Shown: positions 52,417 to 61,949 of the stretch, piece after piece
How positions within the stretch are numbered: position 1 is the stretch's first letter
How the letters are laid out: the number at the start of each line of letters is the position of its first letter
Assembly: GCA_034926675.1 (NCBI GenBank)
Contig: JAYFQW010000002.1
Span: 34,365 to 98,364 of the forward strand
Source: Clostridia bacterium
GTDB lineage: Bacteria; Bacillota; DTU025
Length of the DNA: 64,000 nt
Direction: 5' to 3'
Position numbers and translations under genes: made by a program
The notes under the pieces: model-generated
Databases searched by the model: none
What the model was told of the DNA's origin: nothing
What the model saw: the letters and a program-made list of their open reading frames with translations, nothing else

Positions 52417-53694
52417 CTACTTCATTTTTGACTGCCGCGCCAGAGCATCCAGCTCCTTAGCAGCGCTGTCGAGAGCCGCCTTTATCTCCTTCTGCCCAGA
52501 TGCTGCCAATGATAGCTCTCGACCCATTACTTCGATCATCTGTGCCGAGTATTGGAACTCCGGTACGGGGCGGGCATTCTCCAATATATCGAGGACCTGT
52601 GGATACCACGGATAGTTTCTGACGACTTCCTTGTCAGTGAACATGCTTCGCTTCGTAGGAGCGCCTCCTAGAAGCGCTCTCTTCCTTGCAGTCTCCTGCG
52701 ACTCAACCCACTTGATGAACCGCCATGCCTCTTCCTTACGGGTCCCGTTGTGCGCGATAGCCCATCCCCAACCCCCGTTTAGGCCTATTCCGCCAGGCAT
52801 CGCAGCTATGGCTACCTTGCCGGCGACCTTGGACTTGGAAGGATCGTTCAGCTGCGGCAGCATCCAATTGTAGCTTATCATTGAGAAGGCGCGACCTTGG
52901 GACATGACCCTGAACGCGTCGTCGAGGTTGAATGAAAGCGCTCCCTGCGGCGCACCGTGCTTGACGTTGTCGATGTACAGCTCTGTCGCCTTGATTGCCT
53001 CGGGCCTGTTCACTGTGGAATGCCAGCTCTTGTCGTAGTAGCTTCCACCACAGCTGAACAGGTAGTTAGACCACTCCATGACTATGGGATCGCCGCGTTG
53101 CGCCTGCATGGCCGATCCAGACACGCCGGCGTTCTTCTGCATGAACTTGCACAACGTCACATACTCTGCAACAGTAGTCGGAGCCAGCATCGGAGCCTTG
53201 TATTCGGCTTCAAATGCCTTCTGCAGTTTCGGATCCGACATGAGGTCAGTCCGATAGACTATGCACATTGCATAGTTGTACATTGGCAGCATGTACAACT
53301 TGCCGTCGTAGTAGCCGACCATGTCGACCATCGAGGGCACATAATCGGAGATATCGAACTTGTCTCGGCTTATGTACTTGTCCAGCGGTTCCAGCCACCT
53401 GGCCGCCGGGAATTCACCCGCCCAATAGTTGTCGACCTGAATCACATCGTAATGCGACTCAGGACTCATGAACTGAGTTACCAGCTTGGCATGCATGTCT
53501 CCATACTGCACGATCTCGAATTCCACGCCGATGCCCGTTGCTTTCTCGAATTCGGGCAATAGGGTTTCAATGATTCTGGTTTCGGGAACATCCTCCATCA
53601 GCATGACGAGGGCAACTTTGGGTGCGGCTGCCTGAACCCCGCTCGCAAGCATGACGGCAAGAATCAGACACACAGCAAGCAGCGATCTTCTCAA
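52417..53694 (-). CDS. Carbohydrate ABC transporter substrate-binding protein
   Basis: About 425 residues. TTG 53694 follows GGGGGAG at six bases and starts a signal peptide (LRRSLLAVCLILAVMLASGV, cleavage near VQA-AA) without a lipobox; the longer frame to 53742 lacks a ribosome site. GYYDGKLYMLPMYNYAM and GGIGLNGGWGWAIAHNGTRK are typical of polyol or disaccharide binders. Lies between MalG and MalF genes. Confidence 0.91.
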   Translation of the reverse strand: MRRSLLAVCLILAVMLASGVQAAAPKVALVMLMEDVPETRIIETLLPEFEKATGIGVEFEIVQYGDMHAKLVTQFMSPESHYDVIQVDNYWAGEFPAARWLEPLDKYISRDKFDISDYVPSMVDMVGYYDGKLYMLPMYNYAMCIVYRTDLMSDPKLQKAFEAEYKAPMLAPTTVAEYVTLCKFMQKNAGVSGSAMQAQRGDPIVMEWSNYLFSCGGSYYDKSWHSTVNRPEAIKATELYIDNVKHGAPQGALSFNLDDAFRVMSQGRAFSMISYNWMLPQLNDPSKSKVAGKVAIAAMPGGIGLNGGWGWAIAHNGTRKEEAWRFIKWVESQETARKRALLGGAPTKRSMFTDKEVVRNYPWYPQVLDILENARPVPEFQYSAQMIEVMGRELSLAASGQKEIKAALDSAAKELDALARQSKMK

Positions 53695-53805
53695 TTGGAT
53701 CTCCCCCTTCAGTGTTCTGTGGACACGTGTTCGCCTGACCATTCATCCGCTCAACCATGCAACACCAGATGAATGCGCCAATAGCCGGCACATCACCTCC
53801 GGATC

Positions 53806-54633
53806 CTACTTGATCGCTCCGAACGACAATCCTCTCACCAGGTACTTTTGCAGAGACAATGCGATGATTATCATGGGGACAATGCCTATTGTGGTAGCGG
53901 CGGCGAGTTTCCCTATGAGCACTCCCCTCTGTGTCTGCATCGCGGCTATGGCTACAGGTATTGTACCTGTCTTGCTTCCGGTCAGAATCAGCGCGAACAG
54001 AAACTCGTTCCAGCAGAGTATGAAGCTCAATACCGCAGCCGACATGATGCCAGGCGCCGAAATGGGGAATATGACATCGAAGAATGCTTGGAAAGGAGTA
54101 CACCCGTCTATCATCGCCGCTTCTTCGAGTTCTATGGGAATTCCCTGGAAGAATCCCATCAGAAGCCACAGGAGAACCGGCAGGTTGAATGCAAGGTACG
54201 CAAGCGTGATTCCCTGTATGGTATTGACCATTCGGAGTCGCGTATAGATCGCAAAGATGGGCAGGATGAGCACAATGCCGGGAAGCATCTGCGTTCCTAG
54301 AACAGCAAACTGCAGCGTTCGCCCTCCCGAGCCATATCTGGCGAACCCATAACCGCCTAATGCGGCTATCGGGGTAGCGAGGGCAGTGGACAGCAGCGCA
54401 ATCACAAGGCTGTTTCTCAGATGCACATCGAAGTGGCTGACTTTGAACAGCTCAATGTAGTTCTGGAGTGTTGGCTGAAATACCAGCCGAGGCGGTATTT
54501 CGTACGCCATCACATCAGGCGCGAGTGAAGTCCGCACGACCCACAAGATGGGCAGTAGAATCGCAAGCGAGAACACGCTCAAAGCCAAATAGGTTCCGAC
54601 ATCTGCCCATACCTTGGCGCGTCTGGCTTTCAT
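53806..54633 (-). CDS. Carbohydrate ABC transporter permease, MalG type
   Basis: About 275 residues, six predicted membrane segments, EAA loop ELEEAAMIDGCTPFQAFFDV, and the C-terminal QKYLVRGLSFGAIK motif. ATG 54633 follows a G-rich site. Encoded just after the SDR gene and before the binding protein. Confidence 0.92.
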   Translation of the reverse strand: MKARRAKVWADVGTYLALSVFSLAILLPILWVVRTSLAPDVMAYEIPPRLVFQPTLQNYIELFKVSHFDVHLRNSLVIALLSTALATPIAALGGYGFARYGSGGRTLQFAVLGTQMLPGIVLILPIFAIYTRLRMVNTIQGITLAYLAFNLPVLLWLLMGFFQGIPIELEEAAMIDGCTPFQAFFDVIFPISAPGIMSAAVLSFILCWNEFLFALILTGSKTGTIPVAIAAMQTQRGVLIGKLAAATTIGIVPMIIIALSLQKYLVRGLSFGAIK

Positions 54634-54691
54634 GGGCGCCACCCCCCCCGCTAGGCTACTGAACACAGTTGCCATCTCAGACGTAGTCTCA

Positions 54692-55471
54692 TCAGTGGGA
54701 ACAAGTTCCACCGGTCACGTTTATGCCCTGCCCCGTCATGAAATCGGCGTCATCGGAAGCCAGGAACAGCACGACCCGGGCCACATCCTCGGGCTGACAG
54801 AGTCGTCCGAGTGGGGTCTGCCTGATGTAGTCCGCTCGAACCTCTTCGGATGACATGCCCCTCAGCTTGCCTTCCCATACGACCTCGCGGTCCTGCATGC
54901 TGGTGGCCACGAACCCCGGGCACACCGCGTTAACATTGATGTTGTACTGCGCTGCCTCGCGCGCGAACGCCTGCGTGAAACCGAGCACCGCGAATTTGGA
55001 TGCTGAGTAGTGGGCCAGGAAAGGAGCGCCGATCTTAGACGCCATGGACGCCGTATTGACTATCTTGCCGCCGCCCTGAGCGATCATCGCTGGAAGCGCC
55101 GCCTTCGAACACAGGAACACTCCTTTGGCGTTGACGTTCATGTTGAAGTCCCATTCCTCTTCGGTGAGATCGAGCACACTGGCCATGCTTGACACCCCAG
55201 CGTTGTTGGCAAGCACGTCGATCCTGCCCAGACTTGCGACAACCCCATTGATGACCTCATTCACATGACCCGCCCGGGTGACATCCATGACCTGCCCCTC
55301 GGCTCGGCCCCCACTCTTGACGATCACGGCCACCATATCGTCAAGAGCGCCCCGGTTGATATCAGTACAAACGACGTATGCCCCCTCGGACGCAAACGCC
55401 TCCGAAATCGCCTTTCCAATACCTGAAGCGGCGCCCGTCACCAGAACGTTCTTCCCCTCAAACCTTCTCAA
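54692..55471 (-). CDS. Short-chain dehydrogenase/reductase
   Basis: NAD(P)-dependent oxidoreductase of the classical SDR family, about 259 residues. TGAASGIG cofactor loop, DVTRAGHV, NNAGVSS, the catalytic S-Y-K (NTASMAS and YSASKFA) and PGFVATSM are present. D42-type acidic residue after strand 2 (VVCTDIN) suggests NAD preference. TTG 55471 has GAGGG eight bases upstream. Likely oxidises a polyol or sugar before phosphorylation by the FGGY kinase. Confidence 0.93.
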   Translation of the reverse strand: MRRFEGKNVLVTGAASGIGKAISEAFASEGAYVVCTDINRGALDDMVAVIVKSGGRAEGQVMDVTRAGHVNEVINGVVASLGRIDVLANNAGVSSMASVLDLTEEEWDFNMNVNAKGVFLCSKAALPAMIAQGGGKIVNTASMASKIGAPFLAHYSASKFAVLGFTQAFAREAAQYNINVNAVCPGFVATSMQDREVVWEGKLRGMSSEEVRADYIRQTPLGRLCQPEDVARVVLFLASDDADFMTGQGINVTGGTCSH

Positions 55472-55543
55472 ACAGACCACCCTCTCATTAGCTGCCTTCC
55501 ATTGCCGCGAGGCGCTATGCGAAGCGCAATGCCGGACGCGCTC

Positions 55544-57058
55544 TCACGAGACTCCCGCAAGGTCTCGGAAGTCCTGCTTCAGATGACGGTACAAATTGCG
55601 GTACACATCGAAGTAAGCCATATATGTCTCGTGCTTCGCCATGTCGGGTTCCATTAGGGTTCGGTCGGGTATGTACGCGAGGATGTCGTCCCATGACCCA
55701 AACGCGCCGATGCCCATTCCAGCAACGAATGCCGCTCCCAACGATGATCCTGGATGGTGCGTGATGTACTCAACAGGCGAGCCCACGGCATCGGTCACAA
55801 TCTGCCGCCACAGAACGCTTTTCGCCCCGCCGTTGCTCATGAAGAAACGCTTCGGGTTGAGCCCCATGTCCTGGAATACTCGGATGTGGTCCATGAACCC
55901 GTAGCCCACGGCTTCGAGGATAGCCCGGTATATGTGCGCAGCCGTGTGGTAGGTGGACAGGCCGAAAAACACCCCCCTGGCCAGCGGATCCATGAGCGGC
56001 GTCTTCTCTCCCACGAAATACGGCAATACCACGAGTCCTTCGGAACCGGCAGGTATCCCAGCAGCCAACTCATCGAGGCATGCGTAGAAGTTGTGGCCCT
56101 CCGATTCGCTCTTCTCCCTCTCTTCACGGAAGAAGCTGTTCACGAACCATTTGACAAGCGAACCCGAGGAGGCCATGCACCCGTTGGGCAGGAACTTGCC
56201 GGGGATCAGATGGTAATCGATGAAGACCCGCCGATCATACTTGAGCGCGCCGCTGCAGGCGAGTATGTCGCCAGCCCCTCCTAACTTGATGAGCACGTCC
56301 CCATCGCTTCTGACTCCGGATGAAAATGCGGACGCCACATGATCGCCGGACCCTATTGTCACAATCACATCGTCGCCAAGGCCCACCTCGTCAGCCACGC
56401 TTTTCAGCATCGGACCGACGATCTGTCCGGGCGACATCACCGCCGGCAGCATGTCCCTGTGGATGCGGGCAGCATCAAGTGTGGCTGGAATCCACTCCTC
56501 CAACCTGACATCGAACATGCCGCTCTCGAGTGCCCAGTTGCGTTCCAGCGTGAGTCGGCCCGTCAGGCGGTAGGTTATGTAGTCGTACGACCCGACGATG
56601 TGTCTGGCAGCCCCAAACACATCGGGTTCATGCTTTTGCAGCCAGAGGAGCTTGGGCGGGATTGTCTGCTGGTTAATCCCGCCCCCGGTCAGCTTGAACA
56701 CCTCTTGCTCGTCAAGAGCATCGCGCAGATGCGCAATCTCGTCATGGGTCCGGGCATCATTCTGCTGAATCGAACGGCGCAGGGGATTGCCACGCTCGTC
56801 CAGAAGGATCAGGGCAGGAACCATACCGCTGACCGCGAGAGCCCTCACCTTTCTCCCGTCCGCCGAGGCAAGCATCGCCAGTCTCCTCAGGACATCCAGG
56901 GTCCCGTCCCACCAGATCCCCGGATCCTCCTCGGCCCATCCGGCCTGCAGAGAAATGAGATCGTGTTCCCGTGACGCATCGCCAACTAGTCGGCCCTGGT
57001 CGTCAATGAGGACGCCCTTCACCGATGTGGTGCCTATGTCGATACCTATCAGCAGCAT
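55544..57058 (-). CDS. FGGY family carbohydrate kinase (xylulokinase-like)
   Basis: Phosphorylates a pentulose, hexulose or polyol, 504 residues. Two actin-like domains; GIDIGTTSVKGVLID at the N-terminus, AVSGMVPALILLDERG, catalytic Asp in IGSGDHVASAFSSG, and the FGGY C-terminal signature region FFMSNGGAKSVLWRQIVTDA. ATG 57058. Between BtpA and SDR genes. The exact sugar cannot be read. Confidence 0.93.
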   Translation of the reverse strand: MLLIGIDIGTTSVKGVLIDDQGRLVGDASREHDLISLQAGWAEEDPGIWWDGTLDVLRRLAMLASADGRKVRALAVSGMVPALILLDERGNPLRRSIQQNDARTHDEIAHLRDALDEQEVFKLTGGGINQQTIPPKLLWLQKHEPDVFGAARHIVGSYDYITYRLTGRLTLERNWALESGMFDVRLEEWIPATLDAARIHRDMLPAVMSPGQIVGPMLKSVADEVGLGDDVIVTIGSGDHVASAFSSGVRSDGDVLIKLGGAGDILACSGALKYDRRVFIDYHLIPGKFLPNGCMASSGSLVKWFVNSFFREEREKSESEGHNFYACLDELAAGIPAGSEGLVVLPYFVGEKTPLMDPLARGVFFGLSTYHTAAHIYRAILEAVGYGFMDHIRVFQDMGLNPKRFFMSNGGAKSVLWRQIVTDAVGSPVEYITHHPGSSLGAAFVAGMGIGAFGSWDDILAYIPDRTLMEPDMAKHETYMAYFDVYRNLYRHLKQDFRDLAGVS

Positions 57059-57085
57059 TGGTCAATCGCACCCCTAACCTGGGTT

Positions 57086-57886
57086 TTACTCTCGCGCAGC
57101 CTTCATGAAGGCGATCACTCGTTCTACGTCGACAGAATTCCACGTGCAACCGTCCTTCTTGAGCGCTGTACCTACAATGGCGCCGTCTGCAATACTGAGA
57201 ATCCGCTGGACGTTCTCCTGTCGAACCCCGGTGTTAGCAATAACCGGAGTGTCTGGAACAGCTCTCTTCGCCAGTTCCAGATTCTCCTCATCCACCGATA
57301 CGCCCGTCATCGGGCCCGACACGCACACTGCGTCCGCAAGCGACGAGAAGACCACGCTCTTCGCCAGGGGCCCTATTGAGCGCTCACCTATGGGAGCAGC
57401 GAATTCCGCGTTTATTACGAAAAACAGTTTCACGTCGTCAGCGCCCACGTGCTTCCTGTAGCGCACCGCATCGGCGCAAGCGGTGTTCCAAAGCCCCATA
57501 TCGCTCGCGTAGGCCCCTGTGAACACTTCTCTTACGAACCGCGCTTCCGTAGCCTTTGCAAGGGCGATGGCGCCGATCGGGTCCCACAGGATATCCACCC
57601 CGAACGGGATGGACAAATGCTCCGTAGCTCTGGACACCACGCTCGCCATAACCGCCAGCGACTCGGGTCGGGTCCCCACGTAGTACGGCCTGTCGCCTTC
57701 ATTGCAGAACATGATCGCGTCCGCGCCCCCCTTCTCCAGCGCGGCCACATCTGCCTTGACCCACTTCAATATCCCGGCGACGCCAACGGAGGCATCATAC
57801 AGCGGTGAGCCTGGCATGGGCGGGAAATGGGCCATAGCGATCACGGGTTTTTCAACGTTGAAGATGTCTTTCAGCCGGAAACTCAT
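57086..57886 (-). CDS. BtpA/SgcQ family protein
   Basis: A 266-residue TIM-barrel-like protein of the BtpA family, named for a photosystem I assembly factor but common in bacterial sugar clusters as SgcQ. Motifs: VIAMAHFPPMPGSPLY, GADAIMFCNEGDRPY, GVDILWDP and the C-terminal IVGTALKKDG. ATG 57886 follows GGAGGGG; the frame stays open upstream to 58027. Biochemical role unknown; association with kinase and isomerase genes suggests sugar phosphate metabolism. Confidence 0.9.
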   Translation of the reverse strand: MSFRLKDIFNVEKPVIAMAHFPPMPGSPLYDASVGVAGILKWVKADVAALEKGGADAIMFCNEGDRPYYVGTRPESLAVMASVVSRATEHLSIPFGVDILWDPIGAIALAKATEARFVREVFTGAYASDMGLWNTACADAVRYRKHVGADDVKLFFVINAEFAAPIGERSIGPLAKSVVFSSLADAVCVSGPMTGVSVDEENLELAKRAVPDTPVIANTGVRQENVQRILSIADGAIVGTALKKDGCTWNSVDVERVIAFMKAARE

Positions 57887-58072
57887 GAGAGACCCCTCCA
57901 TAGCCGACCACGAGAAACGTGGTCGATTATTATTGCACCGATCTGTGATGGTCTGTGGCAGGATCATGCAGCCCATTGCCAAGTTGTCGCTCCCACCGCG
58001 TCCAGAACCGACCCGCCCCTGCGCCATTCGTACGATTCTCCTCAGCCGCCTCGGGCCATGCTCACAGGCGAC

Positions 58073-58891
58073 CTATTGCCGCAGTCCGGACCGAACGTGG
58101 TAAACTCTCCTAGACAAGAAAATGATGCCGGCAAAAGCCGCAAGCGAGATGTAGACTAGAACCGCAGAAATCGCGCTGGCCATGCGTATGTCATCCATGA
58201 GACTGCGGAACAGCAGCAGGGGCAGAGTATTCCAGCCAAACCCCGCAACCATGCTCGTAACCTCAAACTCGCCTATTGAAATGGAGAACACCAAGAGAGC
58301 TCCAGACACGATTCCTGGCAACACATTCGGAACAAGCACGTACCTGAAGCGCTGCCACGTATTGGCGCCAAGGCTTTGCGCCGCCTCCGACAGCGTGACT
58401 TCGTCTATGGTCTGAAATGTCACCAAGACGTTTCTCAGCATGAACGGGAACCCAATCAGCGCATGCGCGATTATCACCATCCAGATGGTCCCTGTCAGTG
58501 CCAGCGGCGCACGGCTGAATCCCTGAAGCAGGGCAACGCCAATGACAAGTGGGGGAATGACCAGGGGCAACACCTGGGCAAGCTGGCTTATGATTTCCTC
58601 GCTCCTGCTGCCTCTCTGCATCAGTCGGTTCAGGGAGTATGCGGCGGGAACGCAGAGCGCCACATCTACGGTCACTGCCAGAAGCGCAACACTGAGTGAC
58701 ACCATGGCCCCTGAACGGTATCTGGGATCGCTGATCAGCTTGTGATACCACTTCACGGTCATGCCCTCCGGCAGCAGGTCGTACCATACTGTGCTGAACG
58801 AGTAGATGATGGGCATGAGCAAGGGCGCCACGATGAACAGGATGGCCACGGTCATCAGGACCTTCTGAGCGATGCTGCCACGTCTTGACAT
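58073..58891 (-). CDS. ABC transporter permease, PotC/ThiP-like
   Basis: Inner-membrane permease, 272 residues, six predicted membrane segments with EAA loop TLSEAAQSLGANTWQRFRYV. The family handles polyamines, iron, phosphonates and similar small solutes. ATG 58891 lies 4 bp after the sister permease stop. Forms a transporter with the next three genes upstream. Confidence 0.92.
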   Translation of the reverse strand: MSRRGSIAQKVLMTVAILFIVAPLLMPIIYSFSTVWYDLLPEGMTVKWYHKLISDPRYRSGAMVSLSVALLAVTVDVALCVPAAYSLNRLMQRGSRSEEIISQLAQVLPLVIPPLVIGVALLQGFSRAPLALTGTIWMVIIAHALIGFPFMLRNVLVTFQTIDEVTLSEAAQSLGANTWQRFRYVLVPNVLPGIVSGALLVFSISIGEFEVTSMVAGFGWNTLPLLLFRSLMDDIRMASAISAVLVYISLAAFAGIIFLSRRVYHVRSGLRQ

Positions 58892-58895
58892 GACT

Positions 58896-59807
58896 CTACT
58901 CCTCCACCGCAGGCGTCGTCCTCGGCTGACGTTGGCGTCCCAACCTCCTGCCCAGGATACCGAACAGCCACAGAATCAGCGCCGTAGTGGCAGCAAGCAT
59001 CACCGCAAGCGCGCTGGCCTGAGGTAGATTGTATGATGCCTCAGACGTATGGGAGTATATCTGGAGTGCAAACAAGTTCCTGGCCATTCCTGTCAACGCA
59101 ACAGCTGTGCCGAAGGCTCCCATCATCCCGGCGAATACGATAGATATGCCCGCCACGAAGCCCGGCGCAAGCACCGGTATTACTATGTATATCCACGTCT
59201 GCCACGGCCTTGCACCCGCGTTGCGTGCAGCCTCCACAAGACTGTGATCGAGGTTTCCGAATACAGCAGCCATTGTCAATGCCATCTGTGGCACATTGAA
59301 GAAAGAGTATACGAAAAGCAGACCCCGCCAGCTGTACAGATCGAACAACATGAAACCCGAGCTTCCGGAGGTCCTCCGAATCAGCAGATTCACCACGCCG
59401 TTGCGTCCGAGCAACACGATGAACGAAAAGGCAACTACAAGGCCGGATAGGGTTAGGGGCAATGAGAGAATGGAGAGCACTATGCTCTTCTGGCGCTCTG
59501 GAAGACCACTAGCCACGAATCCAACGAACGTTCCAGCGACCGCTGCAACCAGCGTGCAGACTGTGGAGAACAGCAGGCTATTGCGCATAGCGCTCGCATA
59601 GCGTACTGATGTCAACGCGCGTGTATAGTTGCTCGCTGTGTAGGCCAACGACACGTTGTCCACGAAACTGCGACGAATCACCGTAGTTAGCGGATAACCC
59701 AGGAATAGCAGAAGAAAACCAGCTGCAGGCATAAGAAAATAGTACTCCTGCCTGAAGGAAAGATGTGCATCCGAATGTGGCAGCGTGCGTATCGGAGATC
59801 TGCTCAT
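58896..59807 (-). CDS. ABC transporter permease, PotB/FbpB-like
   Basis: Sister permease, 303 residues, EAA loop LVEAARNAGARPWQTWIYIV. ATG 59807 is preceded by AGGTGATC, a near-perfect anti-16S match. Follows the binding-protein gene after an 89-bp gap with a hairpin. Confidence 0.92.
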   Translation of the reverse strand: MSRSPIRTLPHSDAHLSFRQEYYFLMPAAGFLLLFLGYPLTTVIRRSFVDNVSLAYTASNYTRALTSVRYASAMRNSLLFSTVCTLVAAVAGTFVGFVASGLPERQKSIVLSILSLPLTLSGLVVAFSFIVLLGRNGVVNLLIRRTSGSSGFMLFDLYSWRGLLFVYSFFNVPQMALTMAAVFGNLDHSLVEAARNAGARPWQTWIYIVIPVLAPGFVAGISIVFAGMMGAFGTAVALTGMARNLFALQIYSHTSEASYNLPQASALAVMLAATTALILWLFGILGRRLGRQRQPRTTPAVEE

Positions 59808-59837
59808 GGATGATCACCTAGCCTCTCTATCGGAGCG

Positions 59838-59880
59838 ACTGGGGCGCCGCCGCATACATGAACACCGCCGACGCCCCACT
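59838..59880 (-). promoter_or_regulatory. Hairpin between binding-protein gene and permease gene
   Basis: ACTGGGGCG (59838-59846) and CGCCCCACT (59872-59880) pair with one mismatch around a 25-base loop, 17 bp after the binding-protein stop. No T-tract. Confidence 0.45.
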
Positions 59881-59896
59881 GCGCGCATACTGTACC

Positions 59897-60985
59897 CTAC
59901 TGCCCGGTCGCCTCCGCCCAAGCCTTGGCCAGGTTTTCGGATATCTCTGCCTCTCGTGCGTAATCAATGAACGCGGCCGCCCTGTACGCAGACGCCGACG
60001 GCATCTTCGCCGCTACGGCGTTGGGCATCGCAACGTCCTGTCGAATGGGCAGAACAAACGCCTCAGCATAGAGCTGCTGTCCCGCGTCAGACATGAGAAA
60101 CTCAAGGAACAACCGAGCCGTATATGGGTGCGGTGCACTCTTGGCTATGACCACTGAGTGTCCTGAGCTCACGGTTCCGTCCTCCGGGATGACCACCCTA
60201 GATGGTATTCCCAGCTCATCACTCCACTTCAGAAGGTTGTAATCGACGTTGATGAGGATTCCGACTTCTCCTCGCTGGTACTTGGCCACTGTAACCTTCG
60301 GGTCAACTATCGCAACTTGCCCGAGTTTGTGGAGTTTACCCAAGAACTCCGCACCGGCCTTGTAGTTGTAAGGATCCCCGCACATGGCTGTTGACACGGC
60401 TTCTACGGTGCAAATGCCTGTTCCCGTCGCTCGGGGGTCCATGTAGCTGATGATTCCTTTGTACTCGGGCCGGGTCAGATCGGACCACTTCGTCGGCACG
60501 TTCTTCACCATGCGGGTGTTGACAATCCACCCCATCGTGCCCTTGTAAGCTGCGTTCCACACCGAGCCTGAAGGACCGATCCCTTTCTGACTTGCCGGGA
60601 TGCTGTCCCATACGGTCACTTTGTAGTCAGCAGTCAAGCCGCGTTCGGCCAGCGAAATTGCAAATGATGGCCTCAGATCCGCAATGTCGTTCTTAGCCGC
60701 GTTCTCCTCGCTCATGCGGCTGAGAACCACCGCACTTCCCATATCAATGTCTTGATGCTTGATACCGTACATGCGCTCAAACTCAGCGAAGATTTTCTCG
60801 TAGTTCGCCCATGTGTCAGGCATTCCATAGGTGTAAATGACGCCGCCTTCACGTACTGCCTTTGCCTTGAGTTCCTCAATGCGTGATCCTAGTGAAGTCG
60901 CTGTGACGCACGAGGTTCTTGCCATCATGGCCAAGCAAAGCACCAGTCCGAAAACGACTGCCATCCTGCTTGTTCGCCTATTCAT
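59897..60985 (-). CDS. ABC transporter substrate-binding protein, PotD/FbpA-like
   Basis: Extracytoplasmic receptor, 362 residues. Signal peptide 1-30 (cleavage near VTA-TS) without a good lipobox. Mature protein has GGVIYTYGMPDTWANYEKIF and the C-terminal FLEFLMSDAGQQLYAEAFVL, typical of the spermidine/iron/phosphonate group. ATG 60985. Ligand unknown; context with sugar genes suggests a small polyol phosphate or sugar acid rather than iron. Confidence 0.9.
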   Translation of the reverse strand: MNRRTSRMAVVFGLVLCLAMMARTSCVTATSLGSRIEELKAKAVREGGVIYTYGMPDTWANYEKIFAEFERMYGIKHQDIDMGSAVVLSRMSEENAAKNDIADLRPSFAISLAERGLTADYKVTVWDSIPASQKGIGPSGSVWNAAYKGTMGWIVNTRMVKNVPTKWSDLTRPEYKGIISYMDPRATGTGICTVEAVSTAMCGDPYNYKAGAEFLGKLHKLGQVAIVDPKVTVAKYQRGEVGILINVDYNLLKWSDELGIPSRVVIPEDGTVSSGHSVVIAKSAPHPYTARLFLEFLMSDAGQQLYAEAFVLPIRQDVAMPNAVAAKMPSASAYRAAAFIDYAREAEISENLAKAWAEATGQ

Positions 60986-61055
60986 CGCTGTTGGCGCCTC
61001 CTTCTGATTCGTCTCCGCATCTCCGAGTTGAACTGATCGAGAGCTAGATGTCGAA

Positions 61056-61949
61056 TCACGCTCCTGTGGCCGCCTCCGCGTCCTTTCGCCTCGTTCTTTC
61101 AGTCATCACCATCCTTTTGAGCATTTCCATGCTCCTGATGCACTCGCCGGCATCACAGGTCGGAACCTCCATCACCAAGGGGGGAATTGCATCCAATCCC
61201 GCCAGAGCAACGGCCCATTCACTGCTCTGCCCAGGCACGCGAACGGGGGCCCAATGGCAGTCAATCAACCCATCATTCACGTGAATGTGAGCGTGCTTAA
61301 TGCGATCGGCTAGGAAAGTGGGATACTCCAGCGGCTTGTTCCCTGCAATGGATGCATGACCGATATCGAGGGCGCATGCCACATCCGGGCCCGCCGCATT
61401 GAGAAAGGCAGCCATGTCTGATGGCGTGCAAAGCAGTTCCCACGGAGCGTACAGATTCTCAACAGCCAAAAGGATTCCCATGGTCCTGGCTTCACCCGCC
61501 AGTTCGACGATGCTCTCAGAGGCAGCATGTAGGTGCTCGCGCCGCAACCTCGATATTGTTCTGGTGAAGTCCGCCCGGCAGGGGTGACCCTCGGGAGGGA
61601 AATCATACCAGTACATCTCGCCCGCATGAATAACAAGAGTGCTCGCCCCAATACTTGCCGCCCAGTGCAGATCGTCCATTGCATAGTCGACCGCGGCCTC
61701 GCGCACTCTTGGCGTAAGCGACGCAAGGTTGATGCCGTAGAACCTGGAGTGTACGGAACGGTTGATTTGTGACGGCAGAGCAATTCTGGACAGTATCGGC
61801 TCCATCGAGGCCCCTGAATCGTTAGGCGCCTGGACTTCCACCCAACTGAACCCCGCATCCAATAGCTGCTCCGCCCATTCTAGGCATCCATCGAGTTCTT
61901 GATGAAGACGGAATCCGAACCTAATGTCATCGCTTGGCAAATTGCTCAC
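61056..61949 (-). CDS. Sugar phosphate isomerase/epimerase (xylose isomerase-like TIM barrel)
   Basis: About 297 residues of the AP-endonuclease-2/IolE-like TIM barrel family. Likely metal ligands lie in LLAVENLYAPW (Glu), CALDIGHASIAG (Asp, His), HAHIHVNDGL (His) and LVMEVPT (Glu). GTG 61949 overlaps the ATPase stop. Isomerase or epimerase for a sugar feeding the kinase downstream is likely. Confidence 0.88.
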   Translation of the reverse strand: MSNLPSDDIRFGFRLHQELDGCLEWAEQLLDAGFSWVEVQAPNDSGASMEPILSRIALPSQINRSVHSRFYGINLASLTPRVREAAVDYAMDDLHWAASIGASTLVIHAGEMYWYDFPPEGHPCRADFTRTISRLRREHLHAASESIVELAGEARTMGILLAVENLYAPWELLCTPSDMAAFLNAAGPDVACALDIGHASIAGNKPLEYPTFLADRIKHAHIHVNDGLIDCHWAPVRVPGQSSEWAVALAGLDAIPPLVMEVPTCDAGECIRSMEMLKRMVMTERTRRKDAEAATGA

